A stretch of DNA of 64,000 nucleotides. Origin: Bradyrhizobium sp. 170. GTDB lineage: Bacteria; Pseudomonadota; Alphaproteobacteria; Rhizobiales; Xanthobacteraceae. The number at the start of each line of letters is the position of its first letter. Positions within the stretch are counted from its first letter, which is position 1. Made by a program: the position numbers and the translations under genes. Location of the stretch: assembly GCF_023101085.1 (NCBI RefSeq), contig NZ_CP064703.1, forward strand, positions 4,774,001 to 4,838,000, written 5' to 3'. Of this stretch, positions 37,686-47,356 are shown one piece after another. The notes below the pieces were generated by a model, which was given only the letters and a program-made list of their open reading frames with translations, ran no database searches and was not told where the DNA came from.

Positions 37686-40196
37686 TCAGTAAAGCCCGCC
37701 GGTTCCCGGACGCATGATATTGCCGGAGTCGGGCTGATACCCCTGCTGATACCCTTGCGGGTATCCCTGCGGCATCCGGCCGTCCGCGTCGGCGACGCCG
37801 ATGACCGAGTAGTTATCCGGTGGCGCGGTGCCCGGCTTGAAGGCTTCCAGAAGGCCGCCACTGCCCGGGCCGGCGCGCATGCCGCTCTTGGGGTCGACAC
37901 GGACCAGCTTGATGCCGGCAGGCACCTTGAAGGGAATCGCGGGCTTGTCGGCGAGCGCGAGCTTCAGGAAGTCCTTGGCGATCGGCGCGGCCAGATGACC
38001 GCCGGTCATACCGCGGCCGAGATTGCGCGGCTTGTCGAAGCCGACATAGATGCCGACCACGAGGTCCGGCGAGAAACCGATGAACCAGGCGTCCTTTTCA
38101 TCGTTGGTGGTGCCGGTCTTGCCGGCGATCGGCTTGCCGACTTCCTTGACGACGGTGGCGGTGCCGGCCTGCACCACATATTCCATCATCGAGGTGATCT
38201 GGTAGGCCGTCATCGGATCGAGCACCTGCTCGCGGCGGTCCACGAGCTGCGGCTCGGCCTGATTCTTCCAGCCCCCGGGCGCGTCGCAACCGCGGCATTC
38301 GCGGGCGTCATGCTTGAAGATGGTGTGGCCGTAGCGGTCCTGAATACGATCGATCAGCGTCGGCTTCACGCGGCGGCCGCCATTGGCGAACATCGAATAG
38401 GCCGTCACCATCCGCATGACCGTGGTTTCGCCGGCGCCGAGTGCATACGACAGATAGTTCGGCAGTTCGTCGTAGACGCCGAAACGCTTGGAATACTCGC
38501 CGATCATGGGCATGCCGATGTCCTGGGCCAGTCGCACCGTCACCGTATTCAGCGAATTCCGCAGCGCGTTGCGCAGCGTGACGGGTCCCTGGTATTTTCC
38601 CGACGAATAGTTTTCCGGGCGCCAGACACCGACGCCCTGTCCCTGATCGATTTCAATGGGCGCGTCGACGACGACCGTCGACGGGGTGTAGCCGTTGTCC
38701 ATCGCCGCCGAATACACCAGCGGCTTGAACGACGAACCCGGCTGCCGATAGGCCTGGGTCGCGCGGTTGAACTGGCTCTGGTCGAACGAGAAGCCGCCGA
38801 CCATCGCAAGCACGCGGCCGGTCCACGGATCCATCGCAACCATCGCGCCCGAAACTTCCGGCAATTGGCGCAGCCGATACTGACCTTCGACCGGCTTGCC
38901 CTCCTTGTCGAACAGCGGGTCGGCATAGACCACGTCGCCGGCCGACAGAACTTGCGCCACCGAGGTCGGTGTCCTGCCCTTTGCGGCTCCCGACGCGGCC
39001 TTCGCCCATCGCACGCCGTCGAGCGTAATGATGCCGGTCTGCCTGACCTTGCTGACGGCGCCGCCGAGTTCGCGGCCGGGCTGGAAGCCGATGCGAGCCG
39101 ACTGGTCGCTGGTCTCGAGTACCACGGCCATCCGCCACGGCGAGATGTCGCTGAGCGATTTGACGTCGGCGAGCTTGACGCCCCAGTCGCCGGAAACGTC
39201 GAGCTTCGACGGTGCGCCGCGCCAGCCGCTCGCCTCGTCATATTTGACCAGACCGGCGACCATGGCCTTGCGCGCCATGACCTGCATCTTCGGGTCGAGC
39301 GTGGCACGGACCGACAATCCACCTTCGTACAGCTTCTTTTCGCCGTAACGCTCGAAAATGTCGCGCCGGACTTCCTCGGCGAAATATTCGCCGGCGAAGA
39401 TATGCGCGCCGTTGCCGCGGCTGGTGACGTTGAGCGCTTCCTTGCGGGCCTTGTCGGCGTCGGCCTGCTTGACCCAGCCGTTTTCGACCAAGCGATCGAC
39501 CACGTAATTGCGCCGCTCCACCGCGCGATCGCGGTTGCGAACCGGATGCAGCGCCGCAGGCGCCTTGGGCAGCGCTGCGAGATACGAGGCTTCCGCGATC
39601 GTGAGTTCGTTCACCGACTTGTCGAAATAGACCAGCGACGCCGCGGCGATGCCGTAGGCGCCGAGGCCGAGATAGATTTCATTGAGATAGAGTTCGAGGA
39701 TGCGATCCTTCGAATAGGCGCGCTCGATGCGCATCGCCAGCAGGGCTTCCTTGATCTTGCGCGTGAAGGAAACCTCGTTGGTCAAAAGGAAGTTCTTGGC
39801 GACCTGCTGGGTGATCGTCGAGGCGCCCTGCGGACGCTTGTTGGAGCCAAAGTTCTGCGCATACACCACGGCCGCGCGCGCCATGCCGGTGAAGTCGATG
39901 CCGCCATGCTCGTAGAAGTTCTTGTCCTCGGCCGCGAGGAAGGCGTTGATGACGAGTTTTGGCACCGCCTGGATCGGCAGATAGAGGCGGCGCTCCTTGG
40001 AATACTCGCCGAGCAGCGCACCGTCGGACGCATGCACGCGCGTCATCACCGGCGGCTCGTAATCCTGAAGCTGTGAGTAGTCGGGCAAGTCCTTGGAGAA
40101 ATGCCAGATCGCGCCCGCGACGCCAGCCACGCCGACCAGGAACACGACGGTCCCGGCCGCGAACAGGAAACCCAAAAACCGGACCAGCAAGCGCAT
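37686..40196 (-). CDS. Class A penicillin-binding protein 1a, first of a tandem pair
   Basis: The 836-residue protein is a paralogue of the next gene over its whole length, with identical blocks such as SFTRKIKEALLAMRIERAYS. All motifs are intact: EDKNFYEHGG in GT51, SxxK in QPGSSFKPLVYS, SLN in LRNSLNTVTV and KTG in GKTGTTNDEKDAW. Differences lie mainly in the OB region and in the C-terminal tail, which here carries QGYPQGYQQGYQPDSG, a short YQQG repeat absent from the neighbour. Both copies look functional. A 168-base gap separates them, with no clear terminator, so joint transcription from upstream of 40196 is possible. Confidence 0.93.
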   Translation of the reverse strand: MRLLVRFLGFLFAAGTVVFLVGVAGVAGAIWHFSKDLPDYSQLQDYEPPVMTRVHASDGALLGEYSKERRLYLPIQAVPKLVINAFLAAEDKNFYEHGGIDFTGMARAAVVYAQNFGSNKRPQGASTITQQVAKNFLLTNEVSFTRKIKEALLAMRIERAYSKDRILELYLNEIYLGLGAYGIAAASLVYFDKSVNELTIAEASYLAALPKAPAALHPVRNRDRAVERRNYVVDRLVENGWVKQADADKARKEALNVTSRGNGAHIFAGEYFAEEVRRDIFERYGEKKLYEGGLSVRATLDPKMQVMARKAMVAGLVKYDEASGWRGAPSKLDVSGDWGVKLADVKSLSDISPWRMAVVLETSDQSARIGFQPGRELGGAVSKVRQTGIITLDGVRWAKAASGAAKGRTPTSVAQVLSAGDVVYADPLFDKEGKPVEGQYRLRQLPEVSGAMVAMDPWTGRVLAMVGGFSFDQSQFNRATQAYRQPGSSFKPLVYSAAMDNGYTPSTVVVDAPIEIDQGQGVGVWRPENYSSGKYQGPVTLRNALRNSLNTVTVRLAQDIGMPMIGEYSKRFGVYDELPNYLSYALGAGETTVMRMVTAYSMFANGGRRVKPTLIDRIQDRYGHTIFKHDARECRGCDAPGGWKNQAEPQLVDRREQVLDPMTAYQITSMMEYVVQAGTATVVKEVGKPIAGKTGTTNDEKDAWFIGFSPDLVVGIYVGFDKPRNLGRGMTGGHLAAPIAKDFLKLALADKPAIPFKVPAGIKLVRVDPKSGMRAGPGSGGLLEAFKPGTAPPDNYSVIGVADADGRMPQGYPQGYQQGYQPDSGNIMRPGTGGLY

Positions 40197-40436
40197 TATC
40201 GAAGTTTCCGTTCCAACCCTGTGCGCCGATATCTGCGGCGTCTATCCTACCACGGCAATCCCGTCGAACGAGTTGCCGCCACGCGGTCGAACAATAAAAG
40301 GTCCGGCGGACAAATTGACCGATTCCGAAGACCAGCAGTCGATTTTCTATACCGTTGCCGCTGTGGCCAAACTAGGGCTTGGGCCACCGGACGGCACGCT
40401 TTTCACCCTGCTCTTACGCCACGAGCACCGGACTTT

Positions 40437-41765
40437 TCACTTGCCCGGTCCGGCAGTTGCCAGCCGTTTGGCTAAAAACGCATCAATTGCCTGCGCCATC
40501 GATCCGACCGTCCGGTTCCGCCAGTTTTCCGACACCAGATGTTCGAGGTCGCCCTTGTTCGAGACATAGCCGAGTTCGACCAGGACCGAGGGCACGTCGG
40601 GAGCCTTGAGGACCCGGAAACCGGCCGATTTCAACGGATGCTTGTGCATCCGCACCGTGGTCTTCATTTCGCCCATCAGCACCCGCGCGAACCGGTTTGA
40701 GAAGGTTTTGGTCTCCCGCTGCACCAGATCGATCAGGATGTCGGCGACTTCCGTCGGCTCGTCGGCGAGACTGACCCCGCCGATCGCGTCCGACTTGTTT
40801 TCAGTGTCCGCCAGCCGTTCGGCTTCGGAGTCGGAGGCCTTATCCGACAGCGTATAGATGGTGGCGCCCTGGGCGTCGCCCTCGCCACGCCGCAAGGCGT
40901 CGGCATGGATCGAGACGAACAGCGCCGCCGACTCGCTGCGCGCGATCTTCACGCGGTCGCCGAGCGGAACGAAGGTGTCGTCCGTCCGGGTCATGACGAC
41001 GCGATACTTGCCCGACTTCTCGAGCCGATCGCGCAGCGCCAGGCCAAAACCCAGCACCAGGTTCTTTTCCATGATGTCGCCGCCGCCGGCCTGGGTGCCG
41101 TTGTCGACGCCGCCATGACCGGGATCAATCACGACCACCGGCCTCTTGTCCGGCGGCGACGGAGGCGCGGCTGGCGCGTCCGCCCGCGCAACGGCGGCGT
41201 TGGCCTCGGCGATCCCGGGCCGCAGTTCGGGGCGGCTTTCGGGCGAAAGCGACTGGACAAAGGCGGTGCGGTCCACCTCTTCGAATTCGAGCACCAGCCG
41301 CGGCGGCTGGCCGTTGGCCGCCTCCAGCACATAGGATTTGGCGATCTTGGCCGGTCCGGTCAGGTCGAACACGATCCGCGATCCGCCCGGCATGATGAGA
41401 CCGTAGCGGTACGCCTTGACCAGTCCCCGCCCCGTGACACCGACCCCGGCCGGAAGCTGAAAATTGACTTGGGGAAGATCGACGACCACGCGATAGGGGT
41501 CCGCCAGGGCAAAAGCCCGAAACTGGACCGGCTTGTCGAGGTCGAGAATGAAACGGGTCTGTTTGGCATCGCCGGCCAGGCGCGCGTCAGACGCGATCGG
41601 GAAATTCGATGCCGCCGCCGGGCTTGGAATGGCGGCTTGAGGAGCCGGTCCTTGATATACCTGCGCTTGGGCCGCACTGGGGCCGACCATTACGGCGCAC
41701 AGCAATGCTGCGGCGCACAAAACGCCGCATCCAAGCAAAACAAGGTGATTTGCGCGGCTCGCCAA
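40437..41765 (-). CDS. amiC: N-acetylmuramoyl-L-alanine amidase, AmiC type
   Basis: The 442-residue periplasmic enzyme has a signal peptide (residues 1-34, cut near AQA-QV), an AMIN domain at ~55-165 (DLDKPVQFRAFALADPYRVV), which targets it to the division site, and a C-terminal Amidase_3 domain. Zinc ligands and catalytic Glu are visible: H in IDPGHGGVDNG, E in IMEKNLVLG, H in VSIHADALRR and E in VLVELGYVSN. It cuts the amide between MurNAc and L-Ala for cell separation. The start must be TTG at 41765 (GGAGG ten bases before it); the first ATG lies inside the signal peptide. Confidence 0.93.
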   Translation of the reverse strand: MASRANHLVLLGCGVLCAAALLCAVMVGPSAAQAQVYQGPAPQAAIPSPAAASNFPIASDARLAGDAKQTRFILDLDKPVQFRAFALADPYRVVVDLPQVNFQLPAGVGVTGRGLVKAYRYGLIMPGGSRIVFDLTGPAKIAKSYVLEAANGQPPRLVLEFEEVDRTAFVQSLSPESRPELRPGIAEANAAVARADAPAAPPSPPDKRPVVVIDPGHGGVDNGTQAGGGDIMEKNLVLGFGLALRDRLEKSGKYRVVMTRTDDTFVPLGDRVKIARSESAALFVSIHADALRRGEGDAQGATIYTLSDKASDSEAERLADTENKSDAIGGVSLADEPTEVADILIDLVQRETKTFSNRFARVLMGEMKTTVRMHKHPLKSAGFRVLKAPDVPSVLVELGYVSNKGDLEHLVSENWRNRTVGSMAQAIDAFLAKRLATAGPGK

Positions 41766-42500
41766 CGATTCGGTGCCTCCGGAGGAGCCTTCCCTTACCG
41801 CATTAGAACGACAGGGTTAATCAGACCTTAAGGTCAAATCTGTGAAAAGGAGCGAGTGTTGCCGCGCTGCGACGCTCGGCGGCTGGTTCCCTTTTGTGCC
41901 TTCCTTGCGCTTCCCTTGCACGCAGCCCCCAATCCACGTATGTACGAGGTGCTGACGGCTAATACTCCCGGTTGTGTCGCGTTCAGCCTCCCGGTGCAGC
42001 GCTGGAGCCTTCCAAGTCGAAGGAACCTGCGTCTTTCCCGATCCCTCCACAGCCAGCGCCGCGCGCGGCTGACACGGAGTGACGGTTTCGAGCCCGAGCG
42101 GCGTCCGGTCCCAGGTACCTTTTCCAGGGACGGTTTGAGACACGGCAAAACTGATTATCCGGACCCAGAACGGTCCGATATGCGATGGCCGGCGGGCGTT
42201 TAGGCGCCGAACCGGGCCTTCAGCGATAGATGCGGCGGTATCCTTTCCGCCAACATGTTTAGACGGGCCGACGCTTGATGCGCCAGACTGTGTTGCCGAC
42301 CAGGATCCAGGGAACGATCGCGCCGACGCGAAGCGAAAGCTTCGCACGTCGCCTCGCTCTGGTGGCTCCCCGTTCGGCGCGGCGCCAAGAAGTGCGTTTT
42401 GGCCTTCCCCTCACCCCCGAATCAGGTGGACCGTCGCGTCACCGGGCCGCGCAATTTGCGCGCGCCATGCACCGCGCCCGCCGCCGTCAAGAGTTCCAAA
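41766..42500 (+). promoter_or_regulatory. Divergent amiC-rne region and long structured rne leader
   Basis: This 735-base gap has no believable gene: frames at 41817-42347 are shadows without family features. It contains the two promoters and a leader for rne. A perfect 12-bp palindrome, GACCTTAAGGTC, is at 41824-41835. RNA hairpins in the rne sense include GGCGG/CCGCC (42234-42251), and GCGAAGC-GAAA-GCTTCGC with a GNRA tetraloop (42328-42345). RNase E mRNAs are autoregulated through structured leaders in enterobacteria; a similar role here is inferred. Confidence 0.5.
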
Positions 42501-45500
42501 ATGCCCAACAAGATGTTGATCGACGCCACCCACCCGGAAGAGACCCGGGTCGTTGTGGTCCGCGGCAACCGCGTCGAAGAGTTTGATTTCGAGACCGCCC
42601 AGCGCAAGCAGCTCCGCGGCAATATCTATCTCGCCAAGGTCACGCGCGTAGAGCCGTCGCTGCAGGCGGCGTTCATCGAATATGGCGGCAACCGCCACGG
42701 CTTCCTGGCGTTCAGCGAAATCCATCCGGACTACTATCAGATCCCGGTTGCCGACCGTCAGGCGCTGATCGAGGCCGACGAGCGCGCCCATCGCGAGGCC
42801 GAGGAAGAGAGCGAGAACCGCTCCTCCAACCGTCACCGTGGCCGCTCACGCCACCGCAATGCGCGCCGCCGCGGCCATGGCGACCGCGTCCAGAGCGGCG
42901 TCGTCGAGAACGCCGGCCAGGACCCCTCACAGGCGGCCCAGCCCTATGAAGGCGAGGCGCATCAGCACGAAGGCGCGTATGCGGGCGAAGTGCATCCGCA
43001 CGACGCAGAGCATCATGATGAGCATCATGAGGACACGGCGCATCACGACCATGATGCGCATGAGACGCATGGTCACGATCACGACCATTCGCACGATCAC
43101 GATCCTCACCACGACCACGATCGTCACCACGATCACGATGCGCAAGGTCCTGACACTCGGACAGATGCCGCAAGCGAAGCACCGGTCGCGGAATTGGAAT
43201 CCGGCGTGCCCGCCGTGGCGCCGGTCGAGGCGGCCGCCCCCGAGGCGACGACTGAACACGCCCACGACGAACACGCGCATGATGAGCATCATGACGAGGA
43301 ACGGGCGCGCGAAAACGCGGCCCATGCCGACGACGCGCCGCATATCGAGCATGCCGGTGAGGGCTACGCCGTTGCTTCTCCCGACGAACTCGCCCCGGCT
43401 TCCGAACGCGACGACGGCCATGATGATGAAGACGACGGCGAGGATGTCGAAGAGGAAGTCGTCGAATCCGTCGGGGGCGACGATGTGCTCGAGGAAGTTC
43501 CGGAACGCCCGTTCCGCCCGCGCCGTCAGTACAAGATTCAGGAAGTCATCAAGCGCCGCCAGGTGATGCTGGTTCAGGTCGTCAAGGAAGAGCGCGGCAA
43601 CAAGGGCGCGGCGCTCACCACCTACCTGTCGCTGGCCGGCCGCTATGCCGTCCTGATGCCCAACACCGCCCGCGGCGGCGGCATCAGCCGCAAGATCACC
43701 TCGGCCCAGGACCGTTCGCGGCTGAAGGAAGTGGTGCAGGACCTCGACGTGCCGGAAGGCATGGGAATCATCCTGCGGACCGCCGGCGCCTCGCGGACCA
43801 AGCCCGAGATCAAGCGCGACTTCGAATATCTGATCCGCATGTGGGAAACCGTGCGCGACATGACGCTGAAGTCGCAGGCCCCCACCCTCGTCTACGAGGA
43901 AGGCTCGCTGATCAAGCGCTCGCTGCGCGACCTCTACAACAAGGAAATCGACGAAATCCAGGTTGCCGGCGAAGCCGGTTACCAGGAAGCCCGCGACTTC
44001 ATGAAGATGCTGATGCCCTCGAACGTGCGGGCGGTCAGGCAGTATCGCGACGGCCAGCCGCTGTTCTCGCGGATGGGTGTCGAGAGCCAGCTCGACGCGA
44101 TGTTCTCGCCGACAGTGCAGCTGCGTTCCGGCGGCTACATCGTCATCAACCAGACCGAAGCGCTGGTCTCGATCGACGTCAACTCCGGCCGCTCGACCCG
44201 CGAACACCACATCGAGGACACCGCGCTCAAGACCAATCTCGAGGCAGCCGAGGAAGTCGCCCGGCAACTGCGCTTGCGCGATCTCGCGGGCCTGATCGTC
44301 ATCGACTTCATCGACATGGACGAGAAGCGCAACAACCGCGCGGTCGAGCGCAAGCTCTCCGACTGCCTGCGGCAGGATCGCGCGCGCATCCAGGTCGGAC
44401 GCATCTCGCATTTCGGCTTGTTGGAAATGTCGCGCCAGCGCATCCGCGCCAGCGTGCTGGAGAGCTCGACCGAGCCCTGCGCGGTATGCGGCGGCAGCGG
44501 TCATGTGCGCTCGGTCTCGTCGGTCGCGCTGCAATTGCTGCGCGGCATCGAGGAAATCCTGATGAAGGGCGCGACCCACAATCTGGTGGTGCGCACCCGC
44601 ACCGACGTCGCGCTCTATGTGCTCAACCACAAGCGCGGCCATCTGCGCGATCTCGAAAACGCCTTCAAGGTGTCGCTCGCCGTGAGCGCCGATCCAACCG
44701 TCGCCGGCCAGCAGTCGTTCATCATCGACCGCGGCGAACAGGTGCACACGCTGGAAGCCGCCAAGGCGTTGCTGGCGGCTCAGGCTGCCGCCTTCCCGCC
44801 GCAGGTCGAGGAAGCCTATGACGACGATGAGGCGTTCGACCTCGAAACCGAATCCGAGGTCGAAACCGAGGAGACCGAGGGGCTGGCCGACGATGCCGCC
44901 GAAGCCGCGGCGGGCGAAGGCGAAGGAGACGGCCACCGCCGCAAGCGGCGCCGACGCCGGCGTGGCCGTGGCGAGCCGCGTGACGGCGCCGCCCCGCGCG
45001 AGGACGGTGACGCGATGCGCGTCGCGGGCGAGGCCGTCGAAGGCGCGACCGCCGAGGATGGCGAAGCCGACGAGGACGAAGGCGACGAACAGCCCGGCAT
45101 GGCCCGCGGCGATCAGCCTGCCGGTGGCGAGCGGCGCCCGCGTCGTCGCGGCCGTCGCGGCGGACGCCGTCGGCGGGGTGCCGAGCTGGAAGACGGCCTT
45201 GCAGGATCGATCGCGGACGAACTCGGGCCGACACCAGCTCCCGAAGTGACCAGCGCAGTGGCCGATTTCGACGGCGGCGCGTCCGAGCCCGCGCCATCGC
45301 TGGTGCAGGCCGACATGCCGCCCGAACCGGTCTCGCAGCCGGCGGAGATGCAGCCTGCGGCCTATAGCCAGCCGGAGCCGGTTGCGAGCGCACCTGCGCC
45401 AAGCGCTGACGAAACCACGCAAGAGGCCGAGCGGGCCGCGGCGCGGCGGCGTTCGACCGTGCGCGAGAAAGTCAGCTTCGTGACCAGCGCGCCGGCCGAA

Positions 45501-45644
45501 CCGGCGCCTGCCGTCAGCCACAGCGCGCCGGAGCCGATCGAGTCTCCCGCGCCTGCTCCCGCCGAACCGGCGCCGGCCGCATCGGACGAATCCGCGCCCC
45601 GCAAGGCGGGCTGGTGGTCGCGGCGCTTCGGCAGCGGCGAGTAA
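42501..45644 (+). CDS. rne: Ribonuclease E with a His/Asp-rich insertion in the S1 domain
   Basis: The 1047-residue endoribonuclease starts MPNKMLIDATHPEETRV. The S1 domain is split: the first part (to ~115, NRHGFLAFSEIHPDYY) and the second (from ~345, QYKIQEVIKRRQVMLVQVVKEE) flank an acidic insertion of about 230 residues. This includes a His/Asp repeat at ~155-275 (GHDHDHSHDHDPHHDHDR). The catalytic Mg-binding Asp are in VSIDVNSG (~556) and IDFIDMDEKR (~600). The Zn-link is in EPCAVCGGSGHV (~660). The C-terminal 230 residues are a scaffold with Arg-rich blocks (KRRRRRRGRG, RRPRRRGRRGGRRRRG). It starts mRNA decay and processes rRNA and tRNA. The ribosome binding site is weak. Confidence 0.95.
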   Translation: MPNKMLIDATHPEETRVVVVRGNRVEEFDFETAQRKQLRGNIYLAKVTRVEPSLQAAFIEYGGNRHGFLAFSEIHPDYYQIPVADRQALIEADERAHREAEEESENRSSNRHRGRSRHRNARRRGHGDRVQSGVVENAGQDPSQAAQPYEGEAHQHEGAYAGEVHPHDAEHHDEHHEDTAHHDHDAHETHGHDHDHSHDHDPHHDHDRHHDHDAQGPDTRTDAASEAPVAELESGVPAVAPVEAAAPEATTEHAHDEHAHDEHHDEERARENAAHADDAPHIEHAGEGYAVASPDELAPASERDDGHDDEDDGEDVEEEVVESVGGDDVLEEVPERPFRPRRQYKIQEVIKRRQVMLVQVVKEERGNKGAALTTYLSLAGRYAVLMPNTARGGGISRKITSAQDRSRLKEVVQDLDVPEGMGIILRTAGASRTKPEIKRDFEYLIRMWETVRDMTLKSQAPTLVYEEGSLIKRSLRDLYNKEIDEIQVAGEAGYQEARDFMKMLMPSNVRAVRQYRDGQPLFSRMGVESQLDAMFSPTVQLRSGGYIVINQTEALVSIDVNSGRSTREHHIEDTALKTNLEAAEEVARQLRLRDLAGLIVIDFIDMDEKRNNRAVERKLSDCLRQDRARIQVGRISHFGLLEMSRQRIRASVLESSTEPCAVCGGSGHVRSVSSVALQLLRGIEEILMKGATHNLVVRTRTDVALYVLNHKRGHLRDLENAFKVSLAVSADPTVAGQQSFIIDRGEQVHTLEAAKALLAAQAAAFPPQVEEAYDDDEAFDLETESEVETEETEGLADDAAEAAAGEGEGDGHRRKRRRRRRGRGEPRDGAAPREDGDAMRVAGEAVEGATAEDGEADEDEGDEQPGMARGDQPAGGERRPRRRGRRGGRRRRGAELEDGLAGSIADELGPTPAPEVTSAVADFDGGASEPAPSLVQADMPPEPVSQPAEMQPAAYSQPEPVASAPAPSADETTQEAERAAARRRSTVREKVSFVTSAPAEPAPAVSHSAPEPIESPAPAPAEPAPAASDESAPRKAGWWSRRFGSGE

Positions 45645-45666
45645 CGATCAAACCAAAAAAGAAAAT

Positions 45667-45694
45667 CCGCCCGGCCAAAACCGGGCGGTTTTTT
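45667..45694. terminator. Bidirectional terminator between rne and dctA
   Basis: CCGCCCGG (45667-45674) and CCGGGCGG (45681-45688) form a perfect eight-pair stem with loop CCAAAA, followed by six T. On the opposite strand, the stem is followed by ATTTTCTTTTTT, so the same hairpin can serve both convergent genes. Confidence 0.9.
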
Positions 45695-45713
45695 ATTTTC
45701 ATCGAGCTGATCG

Positions 45714-47042
45714 CTATCCCGTCGTGATCGCGGTCTCCACGTCGGACGGATCAATCTGCTTGTTCAGATTGGCGTGCAGCTTGTCCTTGTCGAGTTCGCC
45801 TTCCCACCAGGACACCACGACGCAAGCGACGCCGTTGCCGCACAGATTGGTCAGCGCGCGGCACTCGCTCATGAACTTGTCGATGCCGAGAACGATGGCC
45901 ATGCCCGGCACCAGCCGCGGATCGACCACGGCAAGCGTCGCCGCCAGCGTGATGAAGCCGGCACCGGTAATGCCAGACGCCCCCTTCGAGGTCAGCATCG
46001 CGACGAGGAGGATGGTCAGTTGCTGGCCGAAGGAGAGATCGAAGCCGAGCGCCTGCGCGATGAACAGGGTCGCCAGCGTCATGTAGATATTGGTGCCGTC
46101 AAGGTTGAACGAGTAGCCGGTCGGCACCACGAGGCCGACGACCGACTTGGAGCAACCGAGACGCTCGAGCTTTTCCATCAAGGACGGCAGCGCGCTTTCG
46201 GAGGATGAGGTGCCGAGCACGATCAGCAGTTCGTCCTTGATGTAGGCCAGGAACTTGAAGATCGAAAAGCCGACCATCCGCGCGATCAGGCCGAGCACCA
46301 CGAACACGAACAGCGCGGCGGTGACGTAGAAAGTCGCGATCAGCCCGACCAGGTTCAGGATCGCGCCGGTTCCGAACTTGCCGATCGTGAACGCCATCGC
46401 GCCGAACGCGCCGATTGGCGCAGCTTTCATCACGATGGCGATGACACCGAACACAGCATGCGCCGCGTCGTCGATAAAGGCGCGCATCGTGTGGCCGCGC
46501 TCGCCGAGGCCCATCAGCGCGAAGCCGAACAGGATCGAAAACAGCAGCACCTGGAGAATTTCGCCCTGCGCGAAAGCGCCGACCACCGTATCGGGAATAA
46601 TGTGCAGGAAGAAATCGACGCTCTTCTGTGCCTCTGCCTGCTTGGCGTAGCCGGCGACGGCTTGCGCATTCGCCATGCCGCCGCCGAAACCGTGACCGGG
46701 CTTGACCAGATTGCCGACCAGCAGACCGATCACCAGCGCAAAGGTAGAGACGACCTCGAAATAAACCAGCGCCTTGACGCCGATCCGGCCAACCTTCTTG
46801 GCATCTTGTATATGCGCAATTCCGGATACCACGGTGCAGAAGATGATCGGCGCGATGACCATCTTGATCAGCTTGATGAAGCCTTCGCCGAGCGCCTTGA
46901 TCCAGTCGTTGGTCGCAAGCGCAGGCCACAGCCAGCCGAACAGCGCGCCGAGCACGATCGCAATCAAGACTTGGACGTAAAGAACGCGATACCAGGGCTT
47001 TGCCGCACTTGCGGGCGCTTCCGTCGCAATCGTTGCCGCCAT
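45714..47042 (-). CDS. dctA: C4-dicarboxylate transport protein (DAACS family)
   Basis: The 442-residue inner-membrane symporter shows the family signatures: [19 protein letters not shown], the serine-rich reentrant loop [13 protein letters not shown], and [18 protein letters not shown] for cation and substrate binding. It takes up succinate, malate and fumarate with cations; in rhizobia DctA feeds nitrogen-fixing bacteroids. No dctBD two-component genes are next to it. AGGGAG lies before the ATG. DctA versus a related glutamate carrier rests on overall similarity. Confidence 0.9.
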   Translation of the reverse strand: MAATIATEAPASAAKPWYRVLYVQVLIAIVLGALFGWLWPALATNDWIKALGEGFIKLIKMVIAPIIFCTVVSGIAHIQDAKKVGRIGVKALVYFEVVSTFALVIGLLVGNLVKPGHGFGGGMANAQAVAGYAKQAEAQKSVDFFLHIIPDTVVGAFAQGEILQVLLFSILFGFALMGLGERGHTMRAFIDDAAHAVFGVIAIVMKAAPIGAFGAMAFTIGKFGTGAILNLVGLIATFYVTAALFVFVVLGLIARMVGFSIFKFLAYIKDELLIVLGTSSSESALPSLMEKLERLGCSKSVVGLVVPTGYSFNLDGTNIYMTLATLFIAQALGFDLSFGQQLTILLVAMLTSKGASGITGAGFITLAATLAVVDPRLVPGMAIVLGIDKFMSECRALTNLCGNGVACVVVSWWEGELDKDKLHANLNKQIDPSDVETAITTG

Positions 47043-47356
47043 AACGCTTACTCCCTCAGAGGCCGCGGACCGGTCGAACCTGCGCCAATCCGTCGCACAC
47101 AGCCAAAATACTTTGAGCGAGCGAAGTCAATGGTATTGGCGCCGACCAACAAATCAGACGGTACCGCGGTCTGCGGAGAAAATTTATTCTTCGACCGGCG
47201 CAGCGCGGTGGAACAAAAAACGGGATAGCTGCGCGCGAGAGTGAACCCCATGAATCCAGAGGCGTGGCCGAACGTCCTGCTTGGTGCGCAGCTCAAGTCT
47301 GGAGCAAAACCGCTCGGCGTACGTTAGCCGCGCAGCCGATCTCCGCGAGGTCGCCC

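Noticed and set aside
37569..40076. 835-residue open frame on the plus strand opposite the first PBP1a
   Set aside because: It mirrors the codon structure of the real gene, is rich in His/Arg/Asp/Leu as antisense frames of GC-rich genes are, and has no known domain.
34986..40196. Assembly duplication of one PBP1a gene
   Set aside because: The copies differ at many residues, in the SxxK context (STFK versus SSFK) and in their tails, so they are true paralogues.
41817..42347. Minus-strand frame in the rne leader
   Set aside because: It has no ribosome binding site or domain, and it overlaps the hairpin-forming leader.
42927..45521. 864-residue frame opposite rne
   Set aside because: It is a shadow of the RNase E gene with no family features; the hydrophobic-looking end is the complement of the His/Asp repeat.
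47043..47356. Possible tRNA or small RNA upstream of the secreted protein
   Set aside because: I could not fold a cloverleaf and found no conserved T-loop sequence.
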